A stretch of 64,000 nt of DNA from Bacillota bacterium (lineage in GTDB: Bacteria; Bacillota; Clostridia; Lachnospirales; Lachnospiraceae), in the NCBI GenBank assembly GCA_023423335.1, contig JAFAFU010000041.1, positions 60,913 to 124,912 of the forward strand, given 5' to 3'. Made by a program: the position numbers and the translations under genes. This document shows positions 50,919-59,635 of this stretch, in pieces; within the stretch, counting starts at the first letter, position 1; each line of letters opens with the position of its first letter. The notes below the pieces were generated by a model. That model worked only from the letters and a program-made list of their open reading frames with translations, did not search any database and had not been told where the DNA came from.

Positions 50919-52148
50919 TCACAATAATACCGTAAAGCAGACGGACTTGCCGTCACTGCTCTTAACAAAGATTTTTCCATGATGGGCCTCCACGATGGAT
51001 CTGGCAATGGAAAGGCCGATGCCATAGCCTCCGGTCACTCTGGACCGGGAGGCATCCGCCCGATAGAAGCGGTCGAAGTATCGGTTCAAATCCTCACAGT
51101 TAATGGTATCAACGGTATTATAAACCTCCAGCTTGATCCCTTTCTTGAAGGAGGATAGAGTGACCCGGATTCTGCCTCCAAAATTGGAATACTTCATAGC
51201 ATTATCCAGAAGGGTTGATATCAGCTGATGGATACCGTCCCGATCCCCGTGGAACCTTAAGCCCGGTTGAAGCTCCAGCAGAAGCTCCTTCTGATGAGTC
51301 TCTGCCAGAGCCCGAAAGGACCCGGCAATCTCCGTTACCGCATCGGTCAGATCGAAGTCAGTAAAAACCAGTTCTATGCGGCCCTCATCCAGCTTCGAGA
51401 GTGTCAGCAGGTTCCTCACCAGCTTGTCCAGCCGGACTGTCTGGTTCCGTATGCTGGTAATCCATTCACTCTCTCCTCCGGTCAGCTCAAGAACATCGGC
51501 ATTCGCTGATATAATCGCCAGCGGTGTCTTGATCTCATGACCTGCATCCGTGATAAACTGCTTCTGCTTCTCCATACTGTCAATCATAGGCTTGATTGCT
51601 TTCCTGGAAAATACATACACCAGAATAAATACAAGCAGATGAGTACCCAGGGCTACCCCACCGGACACCAAAAGCAATAAGGTGATTGATTGCAGCTGAT
51701 CCCTGCAATCCAGGAAAACTACCAGGGAACCATAGGCCTGATCCGATATCTGATACTTATAGATTCCCTCATATCCTCTTGTTTTTCCCTCCCGGATGAC
51801 CATATTGGCATATTCCAGGGCGTCCGAGGAGGATACTGCGGCAATATGGCTGGTATCAATCTTCCGGATACTTCCATCCCTGTTTACCTCAACAAGAAAA
51901 TACCTGGTTTTAAACGGTGTTTCCTCTGTCATATGAAATCCGAAGTCCGGCCCTCCCTGGGGCGGTTTACCACGATCAAAGTCCGGAAACTCTCCCTGAT
52001 TCTCCGATAAAAACCGCAGGGTACCGTTTATTCGGTGATTCAACTGGTAAAAATTAATTGCGTTAATCATCCCGACCAGGGTCAGAAGCACCACCGTCAG
52101 TGACAGCATAGCGATTATGATAAATTTCTTCTGCAGCTCCCTTATCAT
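50919..52148 (-). CDS. sensor histidine kinase of the polyphosphate-cluster two-component system
   Basis: Membrane kinase of 409 residues. Two membrane helices (about 10-33 and 160-182) enclose an extracellular sensor domain of about 130 residues with FDRGKPPQGGPDFGFHM, a Gly/Pro-rich stretch. The phosphoacceptor is the H in DAGHEIKTPL near 205, then N-box LISTLLDNAMKYS and G-box GGYGIGLSIARS. The gene overlaps its regulator by four bases (ATGA). It resembles CiaH-type kinases. Confidence 0.88.
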   Translation of the reverse strand: MIRELQKKFIIIAMLSLTVVLLTLVGMINAINFYQLNHRINGTLRFLSENQGEFPDFDRGKPPQGGPDFGFHMTEETPFKTRYFLVEVNRDGSIRKIDTSHIAAVSSSDALEYANMVIREGKTRGYEGIYKYQISDQAYGSLVVFLDCRDQLQSITLLLLVSGGVALGTHLLVFILVYVFSRKAIKPMIDSMEKQKQFITDAGHEIKTPLAIISANADVLELTGGESEWITSIRNQTVRLDKLVRNLLTLSKLDEGRIELVFTDFDLTDAVTEIAGSFRALAETHQKELLLELQPGLRFHGDRDGIHQLISTLLDNAMKYSNFGGRIRVTLSSFKKGIKLEVYNTVDTINCEDLNRYFDRFYRADASRSRVTGGYGIGLSIARSIVEAHHGKIFVKSSDGKSVCFTVLL

Positions 52149-52819
52149 TCACATTCCTCCAGATTATAGCCAATGCCTCTCACCGCCCTGATCTTCACAT
52201 TTGCCCCCAAGATCTCCAGCTTCTTGCGCAGATACGAAATATAAACCCATACGACGTTGATTTCCGCTTCCGAATCATAACCCCAGATCCGTTCCATAAA
52301 CTGTTCCGTGGATATCAGGCGCTTAGGGTTGCTCATCAAAAGCTCCAGCATCTGAAACTCCTTATTGCTTAATCGGAGGGCTTTGCTGCCGTTTGACAGC
52401 TCAAAGCTTTCCCTGTTCAGTATTATATTCCCAAGCACCAGCTGGTTTGGTGTGAATTCTGATTTTCTTCTGGTCATGGCTCTTACTCTTGCCAGAAGCT
52501 CTCCCATGGCAAAGGGCTTGCCAAGATAATCATCCGCCCCCTGATCAAGGCCCTTGATCCTGTCCTCGATCTCTGTTTTTGCAGTCAGCATCAGGACCGG
52601 AGTATGGATCTTTTGTTTCCGAAGCAGCTCCAGGACCTCCAGACCATTTTTCTTTGGCATCATAATATCCAGAATAATGGCATCATAATTCTCCGTCAAT
52701 CCGTAGTCAAGTGCATCTGCCCCATCATAAACAGCATCCACGGAATAATTATTATGCTTTAAAATAGCCGTAAGGGCGTTTGATAATTCTCTCTCATCCT
52801 CAGCAAGTAAGATTCTCAT
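52145..52819 (-). CDS. OmpR-family response regulator (CiaR-like)
   Basis: Response regulator of 224 residues: acidic residues at D9-D-E in LLAEDE, phosphoacceptor in AIILDIMMPKKNG, T in LMLTAKTEIED and K in YLGKPFAMGELLAR, then a winged-helix domain ending VRGIGYNLEE. It is first in an operon with the kinase. Its promoter carries TTTAAG direct repeats of the sort bound by CiaR, so it probably activates its own transcription. Confidence 0.9.
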   Translation of the reverse strand: MRILLAEDERELSNALTAILKHNNYSVDAVYDGADALDYGLTENYDAIILDIMMPKKNGLEVLELLRKQKIHTPVLMLTAKTEIEDRIKGLDQGADDYLGKPFAMGELLARVRAMTRRKSEFTPNQLVLGNIILNRESFELSNGSKALRLSNKEFQMLELLMSNPKRLISTEQFMERIWGYDSEAEINVVWVYISYLRKKLEILGANVKIRAVRGIGYNLEECE

Positions 52820-52901
52820 CCGTTCACTCCTTAATCCGTTTTCACACTGTCTTTATCATATCCCAAATGTTCCATAAATTCAAACATATTGCTCTGATCT
52901 T

Positions 52902-52933
52902 AGTATAGCATACCTACCTTAAAATTACTTAAA
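52902..52933 (-). promoter_or_regulatory. promoter and direct repeats of the two-component operon
   Basis: Minus strand: TTTAAG (52933-52928), TAAT, TTTAAG (52923-52918), then TATACT (52907-52902) as -10 box. The repeats have a ten-base period and lie where a -35 box would be, which itself is poor. This is the pattern of a promoter activated by an OmpR-type regulator. Confidence 0.5.
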
Positions 52934-52982
52934 GGAACACTGCCTCCCAGAGAATCCGCTTCACGGGCTTTCCTTTGCACAA

Positions 52983-53018
52983 AAAGAGCTTCCGGGCTGT
53001 CAGGCCGGGAAGCTCTTT
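52983..53018 (-). terminator. terminator of the YcxB-like gene
   Basis: AAAGAGCTTCC (52983-52993) pairs with GGAAGCTCTTT (53008-53018) around a Cys-rich GC loop; TTTTTG follows on the minus strand. It starts four bases past the gene's stop. Confidence 0.85.
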
Positions 53019-53021
53019 ATC

Positions 53022-53513
53022 CTATCTTATATAAATCCTGTCTCTGGTTACGTTTTCCGCAATCAGCTTCATAACCGGCAGGAAGTTGATTCCGAAGCTT
53101 TCCTTGGGTAGAATTAGGGCTTCTTCCTTGCCTACATAGAATGCAATATTTTTGGGTGAAGAGATCGCTTTCTCTACCTGGCTCCATTCGTAACGGTATT
53201 CCTGATCCGATACTACTTCCTTAATTCCATTCTCATCGAAGCCATACACAATTTCAGACTGATAGTGGGGAGCCTTTACCATCTGTTTTGCTCTTCTCTT
53301 CAATGTATAAGGTGTATAGGCAAGGAACAGAACTCCTGCGAGAATATATATAATTGCCTGAGTAAGACCAATCCTATCCATTCCAAGCATCAACCCTCCT
53401 GTAATTATGACCGCCAATCCCAGTACATTTACCAGGAACCCGGAGAACTTCGAGTATGTGTGGAATAACAACAGATCATATATGAATTCAGCCTTCATCT
53501 TAACAGTTACCAT
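53022..53513 (-). CDS. YcxB-like membrane protein
   Basis: Protein of 163 residues with two adjacent membrane helices (about 30-75) followed by a YcxB-like cytoplasmic beta domain (EIVYGFDENGIKEVVSDQEYRYEWSQVEKAI, FYVGKEEALILPKESF). The function of the family is unknown; the pattern of a membrane hairpin plus PH-like domain suggests a scaffold or sensor role. GGAGGG precedes the start. Upstream is the KdgT gene in the same direction with a 43-base gap, so it may be a readthrough target of that operon. Confidence 0.75.
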   Translation of the reverse strand: MVTVKMKAEFIYDLLLFHTYSKFSGFLVNVLGLAVIITGGLMLGMDRIGLTQAIIYILAGVLFLAYTPYTLKRRAKQMVKAPHYQSEIVYGFDENGIKEVVSDQEYRYEWSQVEKAISSPKNIAFYVGKEEALILPKESFGINFLPVMKLIAENVTRDRIYIR

Positions 53514-53556
53514 AATAGTCCCTCCTTATCACCCTGCGCAAACAAAACAGATATGA

Positions 53557-54588
53557 TTACTGCCGAACCTTTTCTGCCGCCCAGCCTTCCGGTGAATAGA
53601 TACCCTTCTTCTTTTTCCTCATCATGTTATCGAAGAACGCCACAACAAACGGGCACAGGAACAAGGTAATGATGGATGCCGTTGCGCACTGTGCAGTCGC
53701 CATCTCCGTATACTGGGCCATTGCGGGATCTGCTTCCGCAACTGCTGCCGGTGTCATTGCCGAGTTAAGAGCCGTCGTACCGATAGCGGCACCCATTGCA
53801 TTTCTCTCCTTCTTCGGAAGCAGAAGGTTGAAGATATAGAAGAATATAACCGCTGTGGCTACCGAAATCACACCCAGAATAATTCCTGAAGCACCTGCCG
53901 TAATAATTGTCTTAATATCCGTCTTGGAACCAATGGAAATTGTCATAAAGAATGTAATAATCGGCTGCGCCGAGGAGCATGCCTTACGGAATTCCTTATC
54001 CAGATTGCCCCATACAAAACCAATCAGAATCGGAATTAAAGTAGCAATCAGACTGTTAATCGGAATAGATGCCAAGCCTGTCGCACCTAACGCAACCAGG
54101 GTAAAGAAGGGTCCATCATTTAAGGATAGGATGGAAATCGCCCCTGTATCCGTTGCATTGCCAAACTGTGAGGACAAGGAAATATATAAGGAACCGTTTG
54201 AGTTCGTAATTGCCGCAATCAATACAAACGGGGTTAGTCCGAGGAAGCCTGCCGGTCCCGCTAATTTTCCGACAATAAGACCGAAGGCAACACCCAGAAG
54301 AAACTTTATACCGGTTAAGGTAACACCCTTATAAAGCGGCATACCGACCTGCTTAACGTTAATGGAAGAGCCGCAGATAATTAGGAACAAACCCATCATA
54401 GCTGCATTTCCGTTATAAAATAATGCGGTGACATATCCGCCGATTTGGTAAACCTGGGGTACAAAGGTTGCCAACAATACCGCCAATACCAGCGGAATAA
54501 TTACAAGCCCGCCGGGTATTTTCTTCATCCGATTCAGTAAATCCAAGTCCAAATCCTTCTTTTCTACCTTCTGATTTTCATCTTTCAT
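53557..54588 (-). CDS. 2-keto-3-deoxygluconate permease family (KdgT) transporter
   Basis: Membrane carrier of 343 residues with about ten helices and family features such as GGYVTALFYNGNAAMMGLFLIICGSSINV, ITNSNGSLYISLSSQFG and TTALNSAMTPAAVA. Family members import 2-keto-3-deoxygluconate and other acid sugars by proton symport. The start at 54588 (MKDENQKVEKK) has GGAGG upstream. It is downstream of the RpiB-like, DUF1537 and PdxA2 genes, so it probably imports the acid sugar that these enzymes break down. Confidence 0.88.
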   Translation of the reverse strand: MKDENQKVEKKDLDLDLLNRMKKIPGGLVIIPLVLAVLLATFVPQVYQIGGYVTALFYNGNAAMMGLFLIICGSSINVKQVGMPLYKGVTLTGIKFLLGVAFGLIVGKLAGPAGFLGLTPFVLIAAITNSNGSLYISLSSQFGNATDTGAISILSLNDGPFFTLVALGATGLASIPINSLIATLIPILIGFVWGNLDKEFRKACSSAQPIITFFMTISIGSKTDIKTIITAGASGIILGVISVATAVIFFYIFNLLLPKKERNAMGAAIGTTALNSAMTPAAVAEADPAMAQYTEMATAQCATASIITLFLCPFVVAFFDNMMRKKKKGIYSPEGWAAEKVRQ

Positions 54589-54714
54589 TATCGTATCCTC
54601 CAATAATAATTCCTGCTACTACATCATGAACATAATATGCGTTCATGATCGTTTACTCCGCTTGTATATCACAAGCAAGCTTACATATATTCACTACGTT
54701 TATATTATATCGTA

Positions 54715-55182
54715 TTATGATACCGTTCTCGCTTTGTTTAAATACAACTGTTCATATTCCATGATCCGGTTAACCTTCGGCACGGATCCTCCCCGGGCAA
54801 AATCACAGCTCAGCCAGATATCTACCAAGTATTTTGCCAGCTCTACACCGATTACCCTTTCTCCCATGCACATAATCTGTGCATCATTGCTCTTCCTGGA
54901 ACGCTCTGTTGAAAATGGATCATGGCATACCGCGGCCCGTATTCCGGGAACCTTATTCGCTGATATCGCCATTCCGATGCCGGTACCGCAAAACAGGATG
55001 CCCCTTTCGTAATCGCCTCTGGCCACTGCTTCCGCCACTGCAATCGCAACGTCCGGATAGAGGATGACTTCTCCGGCATTTGCCCCGAAATCTTCATACT
55101 CGACATTGATTTCCTTAAGATGCTTCATAATCTCCAGCTTTAAATTATAAGCCGCTTCATCACAGCCGATTGCTATTTTCAT
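54715..55182 (-). CDS. RpiB/LacAB-family isomerase, second copy (probable D-erythrulose-4-phosphate isomerase)
   Basis: Isomerase of 155 residues; start 55182 (MKIAIGCDEAAYNLK) with GGAGG eight bases upstream. Catalytic C65 in LFCGTGIGM, AVCHDPFSTERSRKSNDAQ and GERVIG are intact; D-H-A-G is D8-E-A-A. It is clearly a paralogue of the protein at 32266, sharing CGTGIGM, GIRAAVCHD and GERVIG. It lies directly downstream of the DUF1537 kinase gene. With the TIM-like gene across the divergent promoter region, it would convert tetrulose phosphate to erythrose-4-P. Confidence 0.82.
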   Translation of the reverse strand: MKIAIGCDEAAYNLKLEIMKHLKEINVEYEDFGANAGEVILYPDVAIAVAEAVARGDYERGILFCGTGIGMAISANKVPGIRAAVCHDPFSTERSRKSNDAQIMCMGERVIGVELAKYLVDIWLSCDFARGGSVPKVNRIMEYEQLYLNKARTVS

Positions 55183-55195
55183 GTCCTCTTCCTCC

Positions 55196-56542
55196 TTACT
55201 TTCTCGTTGCTTCCCTGAATAAGCGGTCAACGATATGGATTGCCGTATGCTCCGTACCGGTCAGCCCGCCTTTCCCGATTACCGGAAGGCCTGCATAATT
55301 GCCTACCAGTCTTCCGACATCGGTCTGGGCAATAACATAATCCAGCATTTCGATACATTCCACTCCTAACTGGTAACAGACATTTACCATGGTATCTCCC
55401 CCTGTGGTATATAGTCCGGCAATTTTCTCCCGTCCTGCCGCTTCCATAATACGGGATATCATCATTCCAAGCCCTGAATTAATCCTGTTTGCACTCATGC
55501 CGGAGGCGGCATGTCTCTTGGCATCCTCCGCATCCAGATTCAAAATTTCACCATGCAGGGCAGTCTCCATCAGGATTGCTCTGGGAAGCCGCTCCTGTCC
55601 CAGATATTTCAGCGCCGTTTTCACGACTCTGTCCACCTCAGCCTGGCCTTCTCCGCCGCCATTGATCAGCGGAACGGGCTCGACACTGATCCTGACTATT
55701 CTGGGCTCCTCGCAGAGTTTCTCCATCTGGCTCTTGGTTACCGGAGTAGCACTCCCGGCGGCAATTAAGACTGTTTTATTCAGCTCCTCCCCGGTCTTTT
55801 CCGGAATGTTCGGCTCCTCCCTCTGTACCAGTTCCCGGTAAAATGCCAGCTTTGTAGTAAAGGCGCCCGGATCCACGGCAAGTACATTCCACCTTAATTC
55901 CACACAGGCTTTGGCAATCTCCTCCACATCCTCCAGGGTGATGCCGTCTACAACAATCACCTCCTTCCCCTGGGCCCGGATGCTTTTCATTTTCTCCTTA
56001 ATGCTTTCTGATCCCTTCAGAACCGTCTCAAGGGTAATCAATCCGACCCTCCTTCTTGTCTGGTTCGACAGTAATACCGGGACATAATTCTCCTTCACCG
56101 GCGTACGTACATCCTGTGCCACCGGGGTACGTATCAAAGCAACACCATCGATTACCGAGAAGCCCCCTACCAGTATTCTTCTGGACTGAGGCATAGCCGG
56201 AACTACCACCGCCACCACATCATCCCCAATGCAGTCCATCATCGCATCAATCTCTACTCCAACCCCTCCACGGAGCGTCGTATCAATCCGCTTGGAATAA
56301 TACCGGACACCCATTTTCTGTAATGCCTGTGTCGCTGACCTTACCTTCTCATAGGCTTCATTTGACGGCAATGCCCTGCTATTACTGCTAATCAGGATTG
56401 CATCCAGCAGCTTGACGCCTTCTGCATGTTCAGCAGCCTTCTCATTGAAGAATACTGCTGTTCTGGCTTTGGAACGGGCCAGCAAAACTCCTGTTGTGGT
56501 TGCTCCGGTTAAATCATCCGCAACTGCTCCTATTAACGGCAT
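55196..56542 (-). CDS. four-carbon acid sugar kinase family protein (DUF1537)
   Basis: Kinase of 448 residues with the two DUF1537 domains. The N-terminal domain begins MPLIGAVADDLTGATTTGVLL (substrate-binding D-D-x-T-G), and the C-terminal nucleotide-binding domain contains GLYTTGGDTMVNVCYQLG and RLVGNYAGLPVIGKGGLTG. Characterised members phosphorylate D-threonate, D-erythronate, 3-oxo-tetronates or 3-oxo-isoapionate at the terminal hydroxyl. AGGAGG lies seven bases before the start. Gene order PdxA2-DUF1537 matches the D-threonate/D-erythronate type, in which the dehydrogenase follows the kinase step. Confidence 0.88.
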   Translation of the reverse strand: MPLIGAVADDLTGATTTGVLLARSKARTAVFFNEKAAEHAEGVKLLDAILISSNSRALPSNEAYEKVRSATQALQKMGVRYYSKRIDTTLRGGVGVEIDAMMDCIGDDVVAVVVPAMPQSRRILVGGFSVIDGVALIRTPVAQDVRTPVKENYVPVLLSNQTRRRVGLITLETVLKGSESIKEKMKSIRAQGKEVIVVDGITLEDVEEIAKACVELRWNVLAVDPGAFTTKLAFYRELVQREEPNIPEKTGEELNKTVLIAAGSATPVTKSQMEKLCEEPRIVRISVEPVPLINGGGEGQAEVDRVVKTALKYLGQERLPRAILMETALHGEILNLDAEDAKRHAASGMSANRINSGLGMMISRIMEAAGREKIAGLYTTGGDTMVNVCYQLGVECIEMLDYVIAQTDVGRLVGNYAGLPVIGKGGLTGTEHTAIHIVDRLFREATRK

Positions 56543-56588
56543 CCTTATCCCTCCTTTCCTTATCGCGTATGCCTGTCACATAATTTTC

Positions 56589-57611
56589 TTACTTTAATCT
56601 CCTGTTATAAGCCCGGGCTGCATAATCGGCAACTACCTTTGTCGACTCGATCAGACTTGCATGACCTGCAATTCCTTTGCCCGCTATATCAAATGCGGTT
56701 CCATGATCCACGGAGCTTCGGATGAAAGGGAGACCGAACGTTATTGTAACCGACTTTTCAAAGTCCAGAGTTTTGCAGGCGATATGTCCCTGATCATGAT
56801 ACAGGGAAAGAATTGCATCATAGCAGCCGGATTTCCCAATGTGGAATACAGAATCTGCCGGACAGGGACCGACTGCATCAATCCCCAGTTCTTTAGCGGC
56901 CTTTACTGCCGGAATTAGATGGTCTGTTTCCTCGGTGCCGAATAATCCGTTGTCTCCTCCGTGGGGATTTAGAGCCGCCACTGCGATATGAGGCTTTTCA
57001 ATACCGACATGGATAAGTTCTTTATTAATATTGATAATATTTTCAAGAACTCTATCCTTATCTGCATATTTGCAGGCATCCACCAATGACATGTGCCTGC
57101 TGACAAAGAATACTCTCAGCTTATGGCAGGAGAACATTGTTAATGCATAAGGCGATCTGGTTATATTCTGATAAATCTCCGTATGTCCCGGCTCCTTAAC
57201 TCCGACCATTTTGATTGCGCCCTTGTGAATCGGTGCCGTGGATACTGCATCCACCTTACCTGCTTCACCGAGTTCGATGGATTTCATGATCCAGTCAATA
57301 CTCATCTGACCGGCCAATGCCTGAATCTTACCCCACTCAATAGAATCCGCATCATAATCGCCGGTTTCCATTACATCAATTGTACCGTACTCATATCTTG
57401 CTTCCGAGGGCTCTGTAATACTGTTATATTCCAAGTTCAGCTTCAGCACCTCATTGGCTCGCTGCAGCATTCGGATGCTTCCGATTACAAATGGTCTGCA
57501 TATGTTGTGAAGGTCATGATCCAGCATAGTCCCGGCAACTATCTCCGGTCCGATACCGGCCGGGTCTCCCATCGTGATAGCTACAATGGGTTTATAATTA
57601 TTTTCCACCAT
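56589..57611 (-). CDS. PdxA2-type 4-hydroxythreonine-4-phosphate dehydrogenase family protein
   Basis: NAD-dependent oxidative decarboxylase of 340 residues; start 57611 (MVENNYKPIVAITMGDPAGIG) with AAGGAGAG upstream. The frame to 57746 is A-rich shadow. Metal-binding histidines occur in EPGHTEIYQ, NPHGGDNGLFG and LYHDQGHIACK. Vitamin B6 PdxA proteins share this fold, but those clustered with DUF1537 kinases (PdxA2) oxidise acid-sugar 4-phosphates and release CO2. Applied to a tetronate phosphate the product is dihydroxyacetone phosphate; for a pentonate phosphate it would be a tetrulose phosphate, which the isomerases in this module could use. Confidence 0.87.
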   Translation of the reverse strand: MVENNYKPIVAITMGDPAGIGPEIVAGTMLDHDLHNICRPFVIGSIRMLQRANEVLKLNLEYNSITEPSEARYEYGTIDVMETGDYDADSIEWGKIQALAGQMSIDWIMKSIELGEAGKVDAVSTAPIHKGAIKMVGVKEPGHTEIYQNITRSPYALTMFSCHKLRVFFVSRHMSLVDACKYADKDRVLENIININKELIHVGIEKPHIAVAALNPHGGDNGLFGTEETDHLIPAVKAAKELGIDAVGPCPADSVFHIGKSGCYDAILSLYHDQGHIACKTLDFEKSVTITFGLPFIRSSVDHGTAFDIAGKGIAGHASLIESTKVVADYAARAYNRRLK

Positions 57612-57955
57612 TCCAACTCTCCTTTTTATTTTATTTCTTTTTTCTTTTGTTTTTTTAATGTATCTTTCTTTTATCTTTCGTTTATTTATGTGCTTATCAT
57701 ATACTTTATGCTGATAAAATGCAAGTATTATTTGCATCTTCGTCAATTTTTACACTTTATTCTTTGTTTTTTTATTACTTTTCACTATTTTTTTGTTATT
57801 ATTTTCTTTCTTTTTCTTTCTTTTATTATATTTATTATTTCGTTTAATTATCTTTATTAATGTTTTGCTTGATATTTTTTCGAAAGTAAATTAAACTATC
57901 TAATATATTTGTATAAGACTATTATGATTAAACAAAAAAGGATTGATGTAATAAG
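57612..57955. promoter_or_regulatory. divergent, A/T-rich control region with TTTCG operator-like repeats
   Basis: This 344-base gap separates the divergent PdxA2 and TIM-like genes. TTTCGTTT occurs at 57676-57683 and 57838-57845, and TTTCGAAAGTAA at 57878-57889. CGAAAGTAA is repeated exactly upstream of the DeoR gene (59669-59677). The -10-like TATAAG near 57913 could serve the TIM-like gene. A long pyrimidine tract (57780-57840) makes a purine-rich minus-strand leader. Consistent with control of both directions by the DeoR regulator. Confidence 0.5.
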
Positions 57956-58741
57956 ATGAGAAAGAAATTATACTTTGGAACAAACCTAAAGATGTATAAG
58001 AATATTCAGGAGACCTCTTCCTATCTTCAGTCATTGGAGAGCTTGACCAAGGATATTAGCAGGGAAGAACTGGAGCTATTTGTGATTCCCTCCTATACTT
58101 CACTGGATCAGGCCGCCTCCTGTGCCAACAGGAGCTATGTGAAGCTCGGTGCGCAGAACATGTGTTGGGAAGAACAGGGACAATATACCGGAGAGATCTC
58201 CCCTCTCATGTTAAAGGAATTGCATATGGATCTGGTTATGATTGGACATTCGGAACGGCGCCATGTATTTGGTGAAACGGATGAGCTCGTAAATAAGAAA
58301 GTCAGATGTGCCCTTGCACATGATTTCACAGCCCTTCTCTGCGTAGGTGAAACGGCGGAAGAGAAAAATTACGGAATATGCAATGAAGTTCTCCGAACCC
58401 AGCTTAAAATCGGCCTTCACCAGATCTCTTCCGACAAGACGGCAAGGATTTGGGTGGCATACGAGCCCGTATGGGCCATTGGTGTGAACGGTATTCCCGC
58501 CTCCGTGGAGTATGCCGAAGAGAAACACAAGGTGATAAAGGAATGCCTGCTTGAACTGTTCGGTGAGGCCGGCAATGCCATTCCTGTATTATATGGCGGA
58601 AGTGTAAATCCGGAAAATACGGACAAGCTGATCACTCAGCCTTCCATTGATGGGTTGTTTACCGGGAGAAGCGCGTGGCAAGCCGACGCCTTTGATAAGC
58701 TGATCCGAACTGCCATGAATGCCTATAAAGCGTGTATATGA
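57956..58741 (+). CDS. triosephosphate-isomerase-like isomerase, second copy (probable L-erythrulose-1-phosphate isomerase)
   Basis: TIM-barrel protein of 261 residues, paralogue of the product at 31256. K12 (TNLKMY), H98 (IGHSERRH) and E170 (AYEPVWAIG) are in place; loop 6 is AIGVNGIPA, as in the first copy. Phosphate-binding GGSV and IGRSAW-type C-terminus are present. It is transcribed away from the PdxA2 gene and convergent with the DeoR gene, with which it shares a bidirectional terminator. A role in tetrulose phosphate isomerisation is favoured over glycolysis because of loop 6 and context. Confidence 0.85.
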   Translation: MRKKLYFGTNLKMYKNIQETSSYLQSLESLTKDISREELELFVIPSYTSLDQAASCANRSYVKLGAQNMCWEEQGQYTGEISPLMLKELHMDLVMIGHSERRHVFGETDELVNKKVRCALAHDFTALLCVGETAEEKNYGICNEVLRTQLKIGLHQISSDKTARIWVAYEPVWAIGVNGIPASVEYAEEKHKVIKECLLELFGEAGNAIPVLYGGSVNPENTDKLITQPSIDGLFTGRSAWQADAFDKLIRTAMNAYKACI

Positions 58742-58803
58742 ACAGCTTAAGCCGGTCAGGCTGTCATCTTTTATTCCTGCAATAATACCATCTTTTAACG
58801 CAA

Positions 58804-58835
58804 AAAAAGCATCTGATTCTCGTCGGATGCTTTTT
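58804..58835. terminator. bidirectional terminator between the TIM-like and DeoR genes
   Basis: AAAAAGCATC (58804-58813) pairs with GATGCTTTTT (58826-58835), giving A/T tails on both sides. Confidence 0.85.
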
Positions 58836-58840
58836 GTTAG

Positions 58841-59605
58841 CTATACCATATCTAATTTTACATTATCCTGTTTCGCTCTCTCTATATATCCTGAATCAAT
58901 CTCATTATCGGTAATAAGACAGGTAATCCGGGACAGCGGACAAACCGCCAGTACATATCCTCCACCAAACTTATGGCTGTCTGCCAAAAGATAAATATCC
59001 TTCGCCGCATTCAAAATAGCCTTTTTAACCTGCATCTGAGGTGAATCGATGGAGGTAATGCCCACGTCAAAATTAATCCCATGGGCACTGATGAAGGCTT
59101 TATCCGCATGACACTCCTCCAGATTTCGGATGGTTACGTCTCCCATGGTAGCGGCGAGCTTACCTCCGACCTGGCCCCCCAGGAAGAACAGGTCAACATG
59201 GTTCACATCTGCAAGAACCCCTGCTGCCACCAGGGAATTTGTTATCACCACAACATGCTTTGACATATTATCCCTGATGCATTTTGCCAGATAATAGCTG
59301 ATGGAGGCATCATCCATGATGATTGTATCCCTGTCTTCGATATACTCATATGCCCTCTCCGCAATTCTATGCTTTTGCTCCGCATATTTGAATACATTAC
59401 CTGCATTATAACCCAGCATTACCTGGGCTCCAAGCTTGGTTGCCCCGCCGTGAGTCCTTATCAGAAGCCCCTTCTCTTCGAGTCTCTGGATATCATTTCG
59501 GATCGTAACCTCTGATACCTTAAGTAATTTGCTCAGCTCCGCGACCCGGACACTTCCCTTCTCTTCCAGCTCCCGGATAATTAACTCCTGACGTTTTTGA
59601 AGCAT
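58841..59605 (-). CDS. DeoR-family transcriptional regulator
   Basis: Repressor of 254 residues. The N-terminal helix-turn-helix has KLLKVSEVTIRNDIQRLEEKGLLIRTHGGA, the DeoR signature; the sensor domain (about 75-250) resembles sugar phosphate isomerase folds and usually binds a phosphorylated intermediate. Likely effector: a tetrulose or acid-sugar phosphate from this module. Its promoter holds the operator-like sequence also found in the divergent control region, so it is probably autoregulated. AAAGGGG precedes the start. Confidence 0.92.
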   Translation of the reverse strand: MLQKRQELIIRELEEKGSVRVAELSKLLKVSEVTIRNDIQRLEEKGLLIRTHGGATKLGAQVMLGYNAGNVFKYAEQKHRIAERAYEYIEDRDTIIMDDASISYYLAKCIRDNMSKHVVVITNSLVAAGVLADVNHVDLFFLGGQVGGKLAATMGDVTIRNLEECHADKAFISAHGINFDVGITSIDSPQMQVKKAILNAAKDIYLLADSHKFGGGYVLAVCPLSRITCLITDNEIDSGYIERAKQDNVKLDMV

Positions 59606-59635
59606 ATCTGATACCCCTTTCTCTTTTGCAAGACC

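Noticed and set aside
57183..57860. 225-residue plus-strand frame over the PdxA2 start and control region
   Set aside because: Shadow; its C-terminal part is a translated T-rich tract of Phe, Ile and Leu.
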